In this document: positions 22,422-30,662 of the stretch, piece after piece
How the letters are laid out: every line of letters starts with the position of its first letter
Position numbering within the stretch: position 1 is the first letter of the stretch
Source: Bacteroidales bacterium
GTDB lineage: Bacteria > Bacteroidota > Bacteroidia > Bacteroidales > UBA932
Reading direction: 5' to 3'
Assembly: GCA_021443605.1 (NCBI GenBank)
Contig: JABUTQ010000042.1
Span: forward strand, 1-37,005
DNA length: 37,005 nt
The notes under the pieces: model-generated
What the model was told of the DNA's origin: nothing
The model's input: the letters and a program-made list of their open reading frames with translations, nothing else
The model's database searches: none
Position numbers and translations under genes: made by a program

Positions 22422-23450
22422 ATGATGAATAACTGTAAGAAATATTTATGGATGCTGGTGGCCGCATTGTCGCTTTTCTGTGCGGTTGCCTGCAACAAAG
22501 AAGAGGAAGAGGAGGAGACAAAGCCTTCAATGACCGGCACAATCAAATTTGATTTGCCGACATACATTCCGATAAATGAACTCAGACAATTGACCGCATC
22601 CGGAATCACCTATCCCGAGAAAGTGGACTACAAATGGATGATAAAGGCGATGTATTCCGATACCCTTTATGGTGAGTCGGTCATAGTCCGTTTTCCCGAT
22701 TCGCTCGGAACATTCGTTGTGACCTCCTTGGCCACAGCCGATGGCTATTATGTTTCGACCACTTCCAAGGAGACCACTACCGTAGATACCACAGCTCTAA
22801 TCGGCTCCCTTCAGGGATTGTCGGTGGCATCATCGTATTTTGTAGATCCGAGAGATAAAAAAACTTATGGTTATGAGACGATTGGCAAGCTCGATTGGTT
22901 TACCGAAAACCTTGCTTGGGAGGGGTGCGGAGCTCCTTTCAAGTCGTCTGAAATTATGACACATATCTTCGGAAGATACTATTCTTGGAACGAAGCTACT
23001 GGCGGCGTTTCAGCTGATGGCCTCGGCGCCGGTCCTCAGGGGGCCTGCCCTCCCGGCTGGAGTGTCCCCACCAATGCAGACTGGGTTGATTTGGCGACTG
23101 CTATGAACGATGGCAAAGAATTGAAGTTCCATGATTTATGGGTTGAAATCGGAGAAAGGGCCTCTGCCATCGCTTATTTTAATGAAACCAAGATGTGGGA
23201 ATATTGGCCTGATAATCTCCATACAAACGATTTCTATTGGAACGGCTTGCCTTGCGGATACTCTTTGCAGAACAATGGCAATTTCAAGGGAATATATGAA
23301 TACGGAATGTGGTGGAGTGCCACCGAGAAGGATGCTTCCAAGGCGTATTACAGATATATCTACATGAAGGAGTCCAGTTTCCCTGCTTCATACGGCGCCA
23401 AAAATGATTACGGTATGACCGTGAGATGTGTGAGAATCGCCTCCGAATAG
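22422..23450 (+). CDS. FISUMP-domain lipoprotein
   Basis: A 342-residue protein (ATG 22422; a second ATG at 22425 is equally good). The signal peptide ends in the lipobox VAC, followed by NKEEEEEE, the acidic stretch that serves as a surface-export signal in Bacteroidetes lipoproteins. The C-terminal half is the Fibrobacter succinogenes major paralogous (FISUMP) domain: FGRYYSWNEATG, CPPGWSVPTNADWVDLA, GMWWSATEK and GMTVRCVRIA. FISUMP proteins are thought to be surface or extracellular binding proteins. The N-terminal half is beta-rich and unassigned. It heads the 22422-28301 run, 9 bases before the first TPM gene. Confidence 0.85.
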   Translation: MMNNCKKYLWMLVAALSLFCAVACNKEEEEEETKPSMTGTIKFDLPTYIPINELRQLTASGITYPEKVDYKWMIKAMYSDTLYGESVIVRFPDSLGTFVVTSLATADGYYVSTTSKETTTVDTTALIGSLQGLSVASSYFVDPRDKKTYGYETIGKLDWFTENLAWEGCGAPFKSSEIMTHIFGRYYSWNEATGGVSADGLGAGPQGACPPGWSVPTNADWVDLATAMNDGKELKFHDLWVEIGERASAIAYFNETKMWEYWPDNLHTNDFYWNGLPCGYSLQNNGNFKGIYEYGMWWSATEKDASKAYYRYIYMKESSFPASYGAKNDYGMTVRCVRIASE

Positions 23451-23459
23451 ACGAGTTAT

Positions 23460-23897
23460 ATGAGAAACAAGTTTCTGACTGATAGTCAAATAACCGCTGT
23501 GGAGCAGGCAATAGGGCAGGCTGAGAAAAAGACCTCTGGTGAGATTCGTGTCCGTCTTGAGCCCAGATGTCTCTCCAACCCCGTGAAGCGGGCGGTGAAG
23601 GTGTTCTATAAACTTGGAATGGATAAGACAAAGAATCAGACCGGTGTGCTTGTATATGTTGCCCATAAATCGGGGAAGATTGCCATAGTTGGAGACAAGG
23701 GGATCAATGAGGCTGTCGGAGAAGGCTTTTGGAACGGCATCATTGCAAATCTCTCGACATCATTCAGTTGCGGAGAGCGTCAGAAAGGGCTTTGTGATGC
23801 AGTGTTGGCTGTCGGTGAGGCTTTGAAACAATATTTTCCATATCAAGACGACGATGAAAACGAACTTCCGAATGAAATATCTGTGGGGCGTTTGTAG
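23460..23897 (+). CDS. TPM-domain protein (short, cytoplasmic type)
   Basis: A 145-residue protein without a signal peptide. It matches the TPM fold (TLP18.3/Psb32/MOLO-1): FLTDSQITAVEQAIGQAEKKTSGEIRVRLEP, TGVLVYVAHKSGKIAIVGDKGINE, then GFWNGIIANLSTSFSCGERQKGLCDAV. TPM proteins are often paired in a LemA-TPM-TPM block. Here the second TPM gene follows, overlapping by 44 bases, but no lemA is seen upstream; a FISUMP lipoprotein is there instead. The acidic end DDDENE lies in the overlap region. Confidence 0.82.
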   Translation: MRNKFLTDSQITAVEQAIGQAEKKTSGEIRVRLEPRCLSNPVKRAVKVFYKLGMDKTKNQTGVLVYVAHKSGKIAIVGDKGINEAVGEGFWNGIIANLSTSFSCGERQKGLCDAVLAVGEALKQYFPYQDDDENELPNEISVGRL

Positions 23898-24633
23898 ACG
23901 GTCTGCACTGGTGGTTTTGTTGCTGACATTGTCGTTGGCGGCCGCAATGGCACAGATACCCGCCAAGCCCAATCCACCGCGTCTTGTGAACGATTTTGCC
24001 GAAATTTTTACGGCATCAGAGCGGCAGATTCTTGAAAATCGTTTGGTGGCATTTGACGATACCACTTCAAATCAGATAGTTATAGTTACTGTCAACGATC
24101 TTGGCGGATACGACAAGGCCGAGTTTGCCATTCGTCTCGGCACGGAATGGGGTGTGGGGACGGAGAAGCACGATAATGGTCTGGTGATACTGATTAAGCC
24201 AAAGACATCGTCCTCGAGAGGAGAATTGTTCATATCTGTGGGATATGGTCTCGAGGGAGTTGTTCCAGATGCCGTTGCAAAGAGAATTACTGACGAGAGG
24301 CTGATTCCCCATTTTATGGAGAATGACTACTACGGAGGAGTGGAGGATGCGCTCAGTGTTCTTATGCCGCTACTTGCCGGAGAGATATCCGAAATCCCCC
24401 ACCGCGAGGGAGACGATGATGACACAGCGATTTTTATTCTCTTTTTTATACTAATCGTATTGATTGTGTACCTCAAGATGAGTAATGGAGGCGGAGGTAT
24501 CACAATCTCGAGCCACGGTGGAGGTTATTCCGGCGGCGTCTTCTCCGGTGGAAGTTTTGGTGGAAGTTCCGGAGGATTCGGAGGGTTTGGCGGCGGCAGC
24601 TTCGGTGGTGGCGGTGCCGGTGGCAGTTGGTAA
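23854..24633 (+). CDS. TPM-domain membrane protein, YgcG-like, with Gly-rich tail
   Basis: 259 residues from ATG 23854; a later ATG at 23872 (MKYLWGV) is an alternative start. A signal peptide (ends about AMAQ) is followed by the TPM domain (VNDFAEIFTASERQILENRLVAFDDTTSNQIVIVTVNDLGG, NGLVILIKPK, ISVGYGLEGVVPD). Then come a membrane helix (AIFILFFILIVLIVYLK) and a final Gly/Ser-rich tail of about 50 residues (GGSFGGSSGGF). This is the YgcG layout. It overlaps the first TPM gene by 44 bases, so the pair is probably co-translated. Confidence 0.88.
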   Translation: MKTNFRMKYLWGVCRRSALVVLLLTLSLAAAMAQIPAKPNPPRLVNDFAEIFTASERQILENRLVAFDDTTSNQIVIVTVNDLGGYDKAEFAIRLGTEWGVGTEKHDNGLVILIKPKTSSSRGELFISVGYGLEGVVPDAVAKRITDERLIPHFMENDYYGGVEDALSVLMPLLAGEISEIPHREGDDDDTAIFILFFILIVLIVYLKMSNGGGGITISSHGGGYSGGVFSGGSFGGSSGGFGGFGGGSFGGGGAGGSW

Positions 24634-24650
24634 TCCCAGAAGTTGTTCTT

Positions 24651-25700
24651 ATGCGTAAGTTTGCGATTATACTCTCGGTCATTCTGCTTGGCTCTTTTAC
24701 GGCTCTGGCGCAGGATACCGTGAGGATTGCGTTCATTGGAGATGTGATGTGCCACCAACGGCAGCTCGAGTACGCATACGATTCATCATCAAAAAGTTAC
24801 AATTTCGATTCTTATTTTGCCCATATCAAGCCGTTTTTCGAGCGCGCCGATTTTGCAGTTGCAAATATGGAATTTACCGTGGGTGTCACCCCTTACACCG
24901 GTTACCCCTGCTTCTCTGCGCCGGCCGAACTCCCTCTGAAGGCAAAGGAGGCCGGTATAGATTTGTTTATGATGGCAAACAACCATATCTGCGACAAGGG
25001 AAAAAGGGGACTTGACAGCACTATGGCAATCTACAGCCGTCTGCAAGTCCCGCATATCGGAGCCTATGCTTCAGATTCTGTGGAAGTGGCTGATAATCCA
25101 TATCTTGTGAATATCCGAGGAATCAATGTCGCTTTCTTGAATTTCACTTATGGCACAAACGGCATTTCTGTGCCTTCTCCATATCGTGTAAACAAATTGG
25201 ACTCGTTGCATATCCGTCAGACGATTGCGCGGGCAAAGGAGCGTGGCGCGGAATTCATTATTGCTATGCCCCATTGGGGAGAGGAATATTCAATCAACTG
25301 CAACCAATCTCAGCGGAAGTGGGAAGCTTTCCTTTATCGCGAAGGGGTAAATGCCGTAATCGGCTCGCATCCGCATGTGGTTCAGGAGGTTGAGTATGGA
25401 GCTGGCCGTTTCACGGTCTTTTCTATGGGGAATTTTATCTCCAATATGAGCATAAAATTTGGTCAGATAGGGATGCTCGTGGAGCTTGTGTTGACTGTCG
25501 ATGACGAGAAAGTTTTGGATGTGCTTCCTCCGGAGGTGACATATCTTTGGTGTGGCCGTGGCGGCCTGATGGAGAAAAACTACTCCGTGGTACCGATAAG
25601 GGATTATCTCGACAGTGCAGACCACTTTCTGGTCAAGGCGCAGCATCAGAAGATGGTGCGTGAATGGAACGAACTTGTGAAAAAACTGAATATAGAATAG
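24651..25700 (+). CDS. CapA/PgsA-family metallophosphatase-like protein
   Basis: The start is ATG 24651 (MRKFAIILSVILLGSF), 349 residues with a signal peptide ending near ALAQ; the upstream part of the frame is ignored. CapA motifs are FIGDVMCHQRQ, DFAVANMEFTVG, MMANNHICDKGKRG, MPHWGEEY and AVIGSHPHVVQ, with the family's metal-binding Asp/Asn/His positions. CapA/PgsA proteins are linked to poly-gamma-glutamate or capsule synthesis in other bacteria, but many Bacteroidetes members stand alone and the substrate is unknown. It starts 17 bases after the second TPM gene, and phoH begins at its stop. Confidence 0.88.
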   Translation: MRKFAIILSVILLGSFTALAQDTVRIAFIGDVMCHQRQLEYAYDSSSKSYNFDSYFAHIKPFFERADFAVANMEFTVGVTPYTGYPCFSAPAELPLKAKEAGIDLFMMANNHICDKGKRGLDSTMAIYSRLQVPHIGAYASDSVEVADNPYLVNIRGINVAFLNFTYGTNGISVPSPYRVNKLDSLHIRQTIARAKERGAEFIIAMPHWGEEYSINCNQSQRKWEAFLYREGVNAVIGSHPHVVQEVEYGAGRFTVFSMGNFISNMSIKFGQIGMLVELVLTVDDEKVLDVLPPEVTYLWCGRGGLMEKNYSVVPIRDYLDSADHFLVKAQHQKMVREWNELVKKLNIE

Positions 25701-26672
25701 ATGGATATCGAAAAGAGAATTGTTTTACAGGAGATTGACCCCGTGGAGATTTATGGGGTCAACAACAAATTGTTTGATTTTTTTGTTTCGCGCTTCCCGA
25801 AGGTAAGGGCTGTGGCGCGCGGTGCGGAGATTTTCATTGTAGGGGCAGAGGACGACATCGCTGCATTTGAAACGAAGCTCAATGCGTTGATAGCCAAAAA
25901 GATGACAAAGCGTTCGCTCACTATGTACGATGTGGAATCGCTCTTTGAGAATGGTGGCGGCCACGACGACGAAGTGGGGATGGTGGATATGGAAGATAGC
26001 CGCGAATATACTATCGTCTATGGCGTTGACGGACACGTTGTAAGGGCGAAGACAAAGAATCAGAAGAAACTGGTGAGGGAGTATTACAAGAACGATTTGC
26101 TGTTTGCTCTGGGGCCTGCCGGCACCGGAAAGACTTATACCGCTATTGCATTAGCTGTCAGAGCATTAAAAAACAGAGAAGTCAAGAGATTGATTCTTAC
26201 CAGACCGGCTGTCGAAGCGGGAGAGCGTTTGGGATTCCTTCCGGGAGATATGAAGGAAAAGCTCGATCCATATCTCCAGCCACTCTACGATGCCTTGCAG
26301 GATATGATTCCCGCAAAGAAACTCCAGACCTTTATGGAAGACGGCACAATACAGATTGCTCCGCTCGCTTATATGCGCGGCCGCACCCTCGATAGGGCAT
26401 TCGTGATTCTGGACGAGGCACAGAATACCTCTCTCGGCCAGCTCAAGATGTTCCTCACCCGAATGGGATGCGATGCGAAATTTATCGTGACAGGCGATGC
26501 TACCCAGATAGACCTTCCTCGCAAAAGCGATTCGGGATTGCTCAAAGGGGTGGGGCTCGTGAAGGACATAAGGGGGGTAAGTGTAGTGGAATTTGGCAAG
26601 GAAGATATTGTGCGTCACCCACTTGTATCAAAAATCATTGAAGCGTTTGAAAACGACAAAGAAAATTGCTAA
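25701..26672 (+). CDS. phoH: PhoH-family ATPase
   Basis: 323 residues; ATG follows the previous stop with no gap. An N-terminal KH-like/OB part (about 1-75) precedes the P-loop domain. Walker A is GPAGTGKT (138-145), then LTRPAVEAGERLGFLPGD, Walker B FVILDEAQN (about 230-238) and the sensor FIVTGDATQIDLP. PhoH is an RNA-linked ATPase often near ybeY and tied to ribosome or RNA maturation. No ybeY is seen here. It is followed after 27 bases by the SPOR lipoprotein. Confidence 0.95.
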   Translation: MDIEKRIVLQEIDPVEIYGVNNKLFDFFVSRFPKVRAVARGAEIFIVGAEDDIAAFETKLNALIAKKMTKRSLTMYDVESLFENGGGHDDEVGMVDMEDSREYTIVYGVDGHVVRAKTKNQKKLVREYYKNDLLFALGPAGTGKTYTAIALAVRALKNREVKRLILTRPAVEAGERLGFLPGDMKEKLDPYLQPLYDALQDMIPAKKLQTFMEDGTIQIAPLAYMRGRTLDRAFVILDEAQNTSLGQLKMFLTRMGCDAKFIVTGDATQIDLPRKSDSGLLKGVGLVKDIRGVSVVEFGKEDIVRHPLVSKIIEAFENDKENC

Positions 26673-26699
26673 ATTCGCGTTTTGGAAAAAAGGCAAGAA

Positions 26700-27176
26700 A
26701 TGAAATCGATAAAAGTCATCACTGCGTTGCTCGCTTCAATGTGCTTACTGAGCAGTTGCGATTTCTTCCGCAAAATTGTCGGCAAGCCCACCTCAGAGGA
26801 GATTGAAAAACTCAAGTTAGAGGTAGCCATAAGGGAGAGGGCTCAGCGCGATTCTCTCGCTGCTGCCAGGACCCTTACCGCGGATAAAGCCCCTATGGAG
26901 GCGGAGTTTGCGGCAAAAGACAATTTGGACAAGGAATATTATGTCGTGCTCGGAAGTTTCAAGGTTCCGGAAAATGCAGCCAAATTCAAAGATTATCTCG
27001 AGAAGAAAGGATACGAAATCAAAGAAGTGCGCTTCACAAATGGCTATAATGTTATAATGACTTGTGGAACAAATAATTATCGCGAGGCATACGGGAAGAT
27101 GGTGGAGTTTATGGAGTTTCAGTTCTGTCCCGATGACATCTGGATATACGGCAAATCACAGAATTTACACGAATAA
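26700..27176 (+). CDS. SPOR-domain lipoprotein
   Basis: The start is ATG 26700 (MKSIKVITALLASMCLLSSC), 158 residues; the TTG at 26682 is rejected because this ATG begins the signal. The lipobox is LSSC. A short charged helix (about 35-65) leads to a SPOR domain (about 79-154): YYVVLGSFKVPENAAKFKDYLEKKG, then YNVIMTCGTNNYREAYGKMVEF and DIWIY. SPOR domains bind denuded peptidoglycan at the septum, so the protein probably acts in cell division or wall turnover. It lies 15 bases before gcvT. Confidence 0.9.
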   Translation: MKSIKVITALLASMCLLSSCDFFRKIVGKPTSEEIEKLKLEVAIRERAQRDSLAAARTLTADKAPMEAEFAAKDNLDKEYYVVLGSFKVPENAAKFKDYLEKKGYEIKEVRFTNGYNVIMTCGTNNYREAYGKMVEFMEFQFCPDDIWIYGKSQNLHE

Positions 27177-27191
27177 ATCAATAAAACTATC

Positions 27192-28301
27192 ATGATTAAA
27201 ACAACAGCTTTTACAGAAAAACACATTGCTCTCGGGGCAAAGATGGCTCCATTTGCAGGTTATAATATGCCGATTGAATATGTCGGCATAAATGAAGAAC
27301 ACGCCACTGTACGCAATGGCGTAGGCGTTTTTGACGTTTCGCACATGGGCGAAATCTGGGCAAAGGGACCGAATGCATACAAGTTTCTCCAATATGTATC
27401 TTCAAACGATATCAGCGTCCTCTTCCCGGGCAAGGCACAATACACTTGCTTCCCGAATGGCAAGGGCGGCATCGTGGATGACTTTATCGTTTATTGCGTT
27501 GATAGCGAGACATATCTCCTTGCTGTGAATGCTGCAAACATAGAGAAAGACTGGAATCACCTTTGCGCAATTGCTCCCAAGTTCGATATGACTCCGGGCA
27601 AGGAGCTCTACAACGCTTCTGACGAAATCTGCCAGCTCGCCATCCAGGGCCCTAAAGCTATGGAAGTGATGCAGAAGATTTGCGACGAGGATGTGATGTC
27701 TATGGAATATTATACTTTCAAGAAACTCACCGTTGCAGGCATTCCTAACGCAATCCTCTCTACCACAGGTTATACCGGCAGCGGCGGATGCGAAGTTTAT
27801 GTTGCAAACGAAGACGGCGACAAGCTTTGGAAGGCCGTGTTCGAGGCAGGTGCAGAGTTCGGCATCAAACCTATCGGTCTCGGTGCACGCGACACCCTTC
27901 GTCTCGAAATGGGTTTCTGCCTCTATGGCAATGACATTGACGACACCACCTCACCTCTCGAGGCAGGTCTCGGCTGGATTACCAAATTCAACGACACAAA
28001 GGGCGACTTCATCGACCGCGACTATATGCTTCAGCTTAAAGCAGATGGCATCAAACGCAAACTCGTTGGTTTTGAGCTTGTTGACAAGGGTGTAGCCCGT
28101 CACGGATATGACATCTGCGATGCAGAGGGCAATGTAATCGGCCACGTCACTTCAGGTACAATGGGCCCTTCAGTGAAGAAGGCAATCGGTATGGGCTATG
28201 TAAACACTCCGTTCAACAAAGTTGACAGCGAGATTTTCATAAGCGTCCGCGGCCGTCTGCTCAAGGCAAAGGTTGTGAAGATGCCTTTCTACAAAAAGTA
28301 A
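27192..28301 (+). CDS. gcvT: Glycine cleavage system aminomethyltransferase (T protein)
   Basis: A 369-residue protein of usual length. GcvT takes the aminomethyl group from the H protein and makes 5,10-methylene-tetrahydrofolate plus ammonia. Motifs are [38 protein letters not shown], the folate-site segments [13 protein letters not shown] and [36 protein letters not shown] and [21 protein letters not shown]. The other glycine-cleavage genes are not in the window. It is the last gene of the run and is closed by a terminator. Confidence 0.97.
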   Translation: MIKTTAFTEKHIALGAKMAPFAGYNMPIEYVGINEEHATVRNGVGVFDVSHMGEIWAKGPNAYKFLQYVSSNDISVLFPGKAQYTCFPNGKGGIVDDFIVYCVDSETYLLAVNAANIEKDWNHLCAIAPKFDMTPGKELYNASDEICQLAIQGPKAMEVMQKICDEDVMSMEYYTFKKLTVAGIPNAILSTTGYTGSGGCEVYVANEDGDKLWKAVFEAGAEFGIKPIGLGARDTLRLEMGFCLYGNDIDDTTSPLEAGLGWITKFNDTKGDFIDRDYMLQLKADGIKRKLVGFELVDKGVARHGYDICDAEGNVIGHVTSGTMGPSVKKAIGMGYVNTPFNKVDSEIFISVRGRLLKAKVVKMPFYKK

Positions 28302-28323
28302 ATTTTGTTCGACAATAGAGATG

Positions 28324-28355
28324 AAAGTCGTGCAACTCTTGCACGACTTTTGTTT
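28324..28355 (+). terminator. Intrinsic terminator after gcvT
   Basis: AAAGTCGTGCAA (28324-28335) pairs with TTGCACGACTTT (28339-28350) over a 3-base loop, then TGTTT. A 12-bp stem and T-rich tail end the seven-gene run. Confidence 0.8.
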
Positions 28356-28362
28356 ATATTTG
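28355..28362 (+). promoter_or_regulatory. -7 motif (TATATTTG) for M28-like gene
   Basis: TATATTTG matches TAnnTTTG and ends 23 bases before ATG 28386. It follows the gcvT terminator at once. No clear -33 element was found. Confidence 0.45.
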
Positions 28363-28385
28363 CCCGACTGACAAATCTTGTTTTG

Positions 28386-29678
28386 ATGAAAAGAATCGTA
28401 TCTCTGCTTGTTCTTGCACTGATTTCTGCCGGGCTTTATGCCCAAGACTTGGAATATATCCTCAAGAAGGATGTGGAATATCTCTGCAATGACCGTCTGC
28501 AAGGGCGCAAGGCCGGTTCGGATGGGGAAAGGCAGGCAGCTATGTACATCCACGGAAGGTTGACTAATGCCGGAGTCACAATGCTTTCCGGCAAAGATGG
28601 AGACAAGTTTTCGGTTGTGAATGAGAAGGGTGATACGGTTTCTTCCCGGAATGTTATAGGAATAATTGAAGGGTACGATCCAAGGCTCAGGGAGGAGTAT
28701 ATCGTGGTGGGGGCAAGGCTTGACCATCTTGGCACCAGCAAAATGACGTCAAACGGCAGGGTGGTGACGCAAGTTTATCCGGGGGCAGATGCCTCAGCAA
28801 GTGGAGCGGCTGCTCTATGTGCTGTGGCCGAGATACTTGCAGGAGAAAGGATATTTTTGCGACGCTCCATCATCTTTGTGGCGTTCGGCGCAAGCGAAGA
28901 GGAGTTTGCCGGATCAAGATATTTTCTGACAGGATTTTCTGATGCGCCGGCCAAAATCAAGATGATGCTGAATCTCGATATGCTCGGGCGCGGAAACGGG
29001 TCGAATCCGTTCAGGATATTCTCTCCCGTAAAAAAGAGCGATGTTCAATCGACAATGGCTTATATCCTTGAGAATGAGTCGGTAACCACCGTTCCTACAA
29101 TTGGCTCGGGGACAATAAATCCGTCTGATTATATCCCGTTCCACCAACAGAAGATTCCTGCCGTGATATTTTCCACCGGCATTTCAAAGGAGTACCGCAC
29201 CATCCGGGATGTGCCCGCCCTAATCGATTATTGCAATCTCGCGGCCGAATCAATCTATATTGCGGCATTTGTCAAATCTGTGGCACAGAAGGATTTGCTG
29301 TTTCCGTCTCGGGTTGCATCCGGTTTTGACGACATTGAGCCAGATTATTATGCACCATCCGATTGCGATGTCCGTCCAAAATTTTTCCACAACAGCGAGG
29401 CGTATTTCCTTGAAGCGTGGGTTTACAAGTATCTCAAATATCCCGATGCAGCGGTCGATAAAGGGATTCAGGGTATCGTGAACGTCTCTTTCATTATCGA
29501 GACCGATGGCAGGGTGACAAATGTGAAAGTGGAGAAGAGCGTCCATAAACTTCTTGATGATGAGGCGGTTAAAGTTGTTTCGGTTTCTCCCAAGTGGAGT
29601 CCGGGAGAGATTTCGAAAAAGAAGGTCCGTACCAAGGTTGTCATCCCTGTGGAATTCCGCCTCACCCGTGGTAGGTAA
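28386..29678 (+). CDS. M28-peptidase-like domain (probably inactive) fused to a TonB C-terminal domain
   Basis: The start is ATG 28386 (MKRIVSLLVLALISAG), 430 residues, with a signal peptide to about residue 20. Residues 30-300 follow the M28 zinc-aminopeptidase fold, but both zinc-ligand histidines are missing: the usual GAHYDH is GARLDH (R111) and the usual DYH...D is EYRTIRD (R271). The second Asp of GADD is Ala (A136). D135, E171-E173, D198 and the SDYIPFHQQKIP segment remain. Residues about 345-425 form a TonB C-terminal domain (VNVSFIIETDGRVTNVKVEKSVHKLLDDEAVKVV). It is probably a periplasmic binding or scaffold protein rather than a peptidase. No partner is adjacent. Confidence 0.82.
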   Translation: MKRIVSLLVLALISAGLYAQDLEYILKKDVEYLCNDRLQGRKAGSDGERQAAMYIHGRLTNAGVTMLSGKDGDKFSVVNEKGDTVSSRNVIGIIEGYDPRLREEYIVVGARLDHLGTSKMTSNGRVVTQVYPGADASASGAAALCAVAEILAGERIFLRRSIIFVAFGASEEEFAGSRYFLTGFSDAPAKIKMMLNLDMLGRGNGSNPFRIFSPVKKSDVQSTMAYILENESVTTVPTIGSGTINPSDYIPFHQQKIPAVIFSTGISKEYRTIRDVPALIDYCNLAAESIYIAAFVKSVAQKDLLFPSRVASGFDDIEPDYYAPSDCDVRPKFFHNSEAYFLEAWVYKYLKYPDAAVDKGIQGIVNVSFIIETDGRVTNVKVEKSVHKLLDDEAVKVVSVSPKWSPGEISKKKVRTKVVIPVEFRLTRGR

Positions 29679-29797
29679 GCGTTCATCAAACAAAAATTCT
29701 ATTTACGGCGTAATTTTTGCATATTATTTAAATTTTTTGCAAACTTTGCAGTTCAGTTTTGACAACAACGATTATAACGCAATAAAAATTTTAGATA

Positions 29798-30532
29798 ATG
29801 AAAAGAGTATGTGTGATAATAGGTATTCTTTGCGCAAGCATTTCGCTTTCGGCTCAGAATAATACTACGTCGCAAACGAGAACACAGTCAGAGCAGAGTA
29901 CCCAGAACGTGCAGGCTACAACAAGTAATGGAGAAAATGCCAAAAAGAATCAGAACCAAGTGAGAAACAATTGGTTCATTACTGCATCCGGCAATGCCCA
30001 GTTTTATTTTGGCGACCACAATTCACAAGCTACTTTCGGTCAGCTGATAGCTCCGGGTGCTACACTTGAAGGTGGTAAATGGTTCAACAACATCGTAGGT
30101 TTCAAGGCAGGTGTTCATTATGGGCTTTCAAGGGGCGCAACACAGAACGGTGCTCACTCTACAGGAGCTGAACTTCCGGGCAAAGGCGGTCCGGGCTATT
30201 GGCTCAAAACACAGAGATTCCCTTATATAAATGCCCAGGCAGATGTTGTTTTGGATATCATCAATATCTTTGCAAATGACCCTTACAGGACAGTCAAACT
30301 CTTGGGATATATCGGCCCCGGTGTTGCACACACTTGGGACAATCCCAAAGCAACAAGTTTCAGCGGCAATGCAGGGCTCACTTGCGCGATTGCCCTCACC
30401 CGCAATCTTGATTTCAACGTAGGAGTTGATGGCACTATCGTAGGCGACGGCTTTGACGGCGAGCCTGGTGGAAGGCCTCTTGAAGGCACTATTGCCCTCA
30501 ACCTCGGCCTTACTTGGAATTTCTTGAAGTAG
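29798..30532 (+). CDS. Probable outer-membrane beta-barrel protein
   Basis: A 244-residue protein with a signal peptide ending near LSAQ. A Gln/Thr/Asn-rich linker (about 21-57) precedes alternating amphipathic strands (WFITASGNAQFYFGDH, VGFKAGVHYGLSR, RFPYINAQADVVLDII, LDFNVGVDGTIVG) and a last strand IALNLGLTWNFLK with near-terminal aromatic Phe, typical of outer-membrane barrels. No peptidoglycan-binding OmpA end is present. The role is unknown. It stands alone, with a terminator after it and no clear exact promoter motif before it. Confidence 0.75.
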   Translation: MKRVCVIIGILCASISLSAQNNTTSQTRTQSEQSTQNVQATTSNGENAKKNQNQVRNNWFITASGNAQFYFGDHNSQATFGQLIAPGATLEGGKWFNNIVGFKAGVHYGLSRGATQNGAHSTGAELPGKGGPGYWLKTQRFPYINAQADVVLDIINIFANDPYRTVKLLGYIGPGVAHTWDNPKATSFSGNAGLTCAIALTRNLDFNVGVDGTIVGDGFDGEPGGRPLEGTIALNLGLTWNFLK

Positions 30533-30557
30533 ATTGTATTATAGAATGAATGAGATT

Positions 30558-30591
30558 AATCCTGCGAGCTGAAACTCGCAGGATTTTTTTT
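30558..30591 (+). terminator. Intrinsic terminator after barrel protein
   Basis: AATCCTGCGAG (30558-30568) pairs with CTCGCAGGATT (30575-30585) over a 6-base loop, followed by eight Ts. Confidence 0.9.
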
Positions 30592-30626
30592 CTACTATTC
30601 GACAATAATTATTTACCTCTTTTTCT

Positions 30627-30634
30627 TACATTTG
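30627..30634 (+). promoter_or_regulatory. -7 motif (TACATTTG) for der operon
   Basis: TACATTTG matches TAnnTTTG and ends 28 bases before the der ATG. Confidence 0.5.
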
Positions 30635-30662
30635 CACACGAATGTATCGTTAAGAAAAAGAA

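Noticed and set aside
24500-24630. Gly-rich repetitive DNA at the end of the second TPM gene
   Set aside because: Such Gly/Ser tails are normal in YgcG-type TPM proteins.
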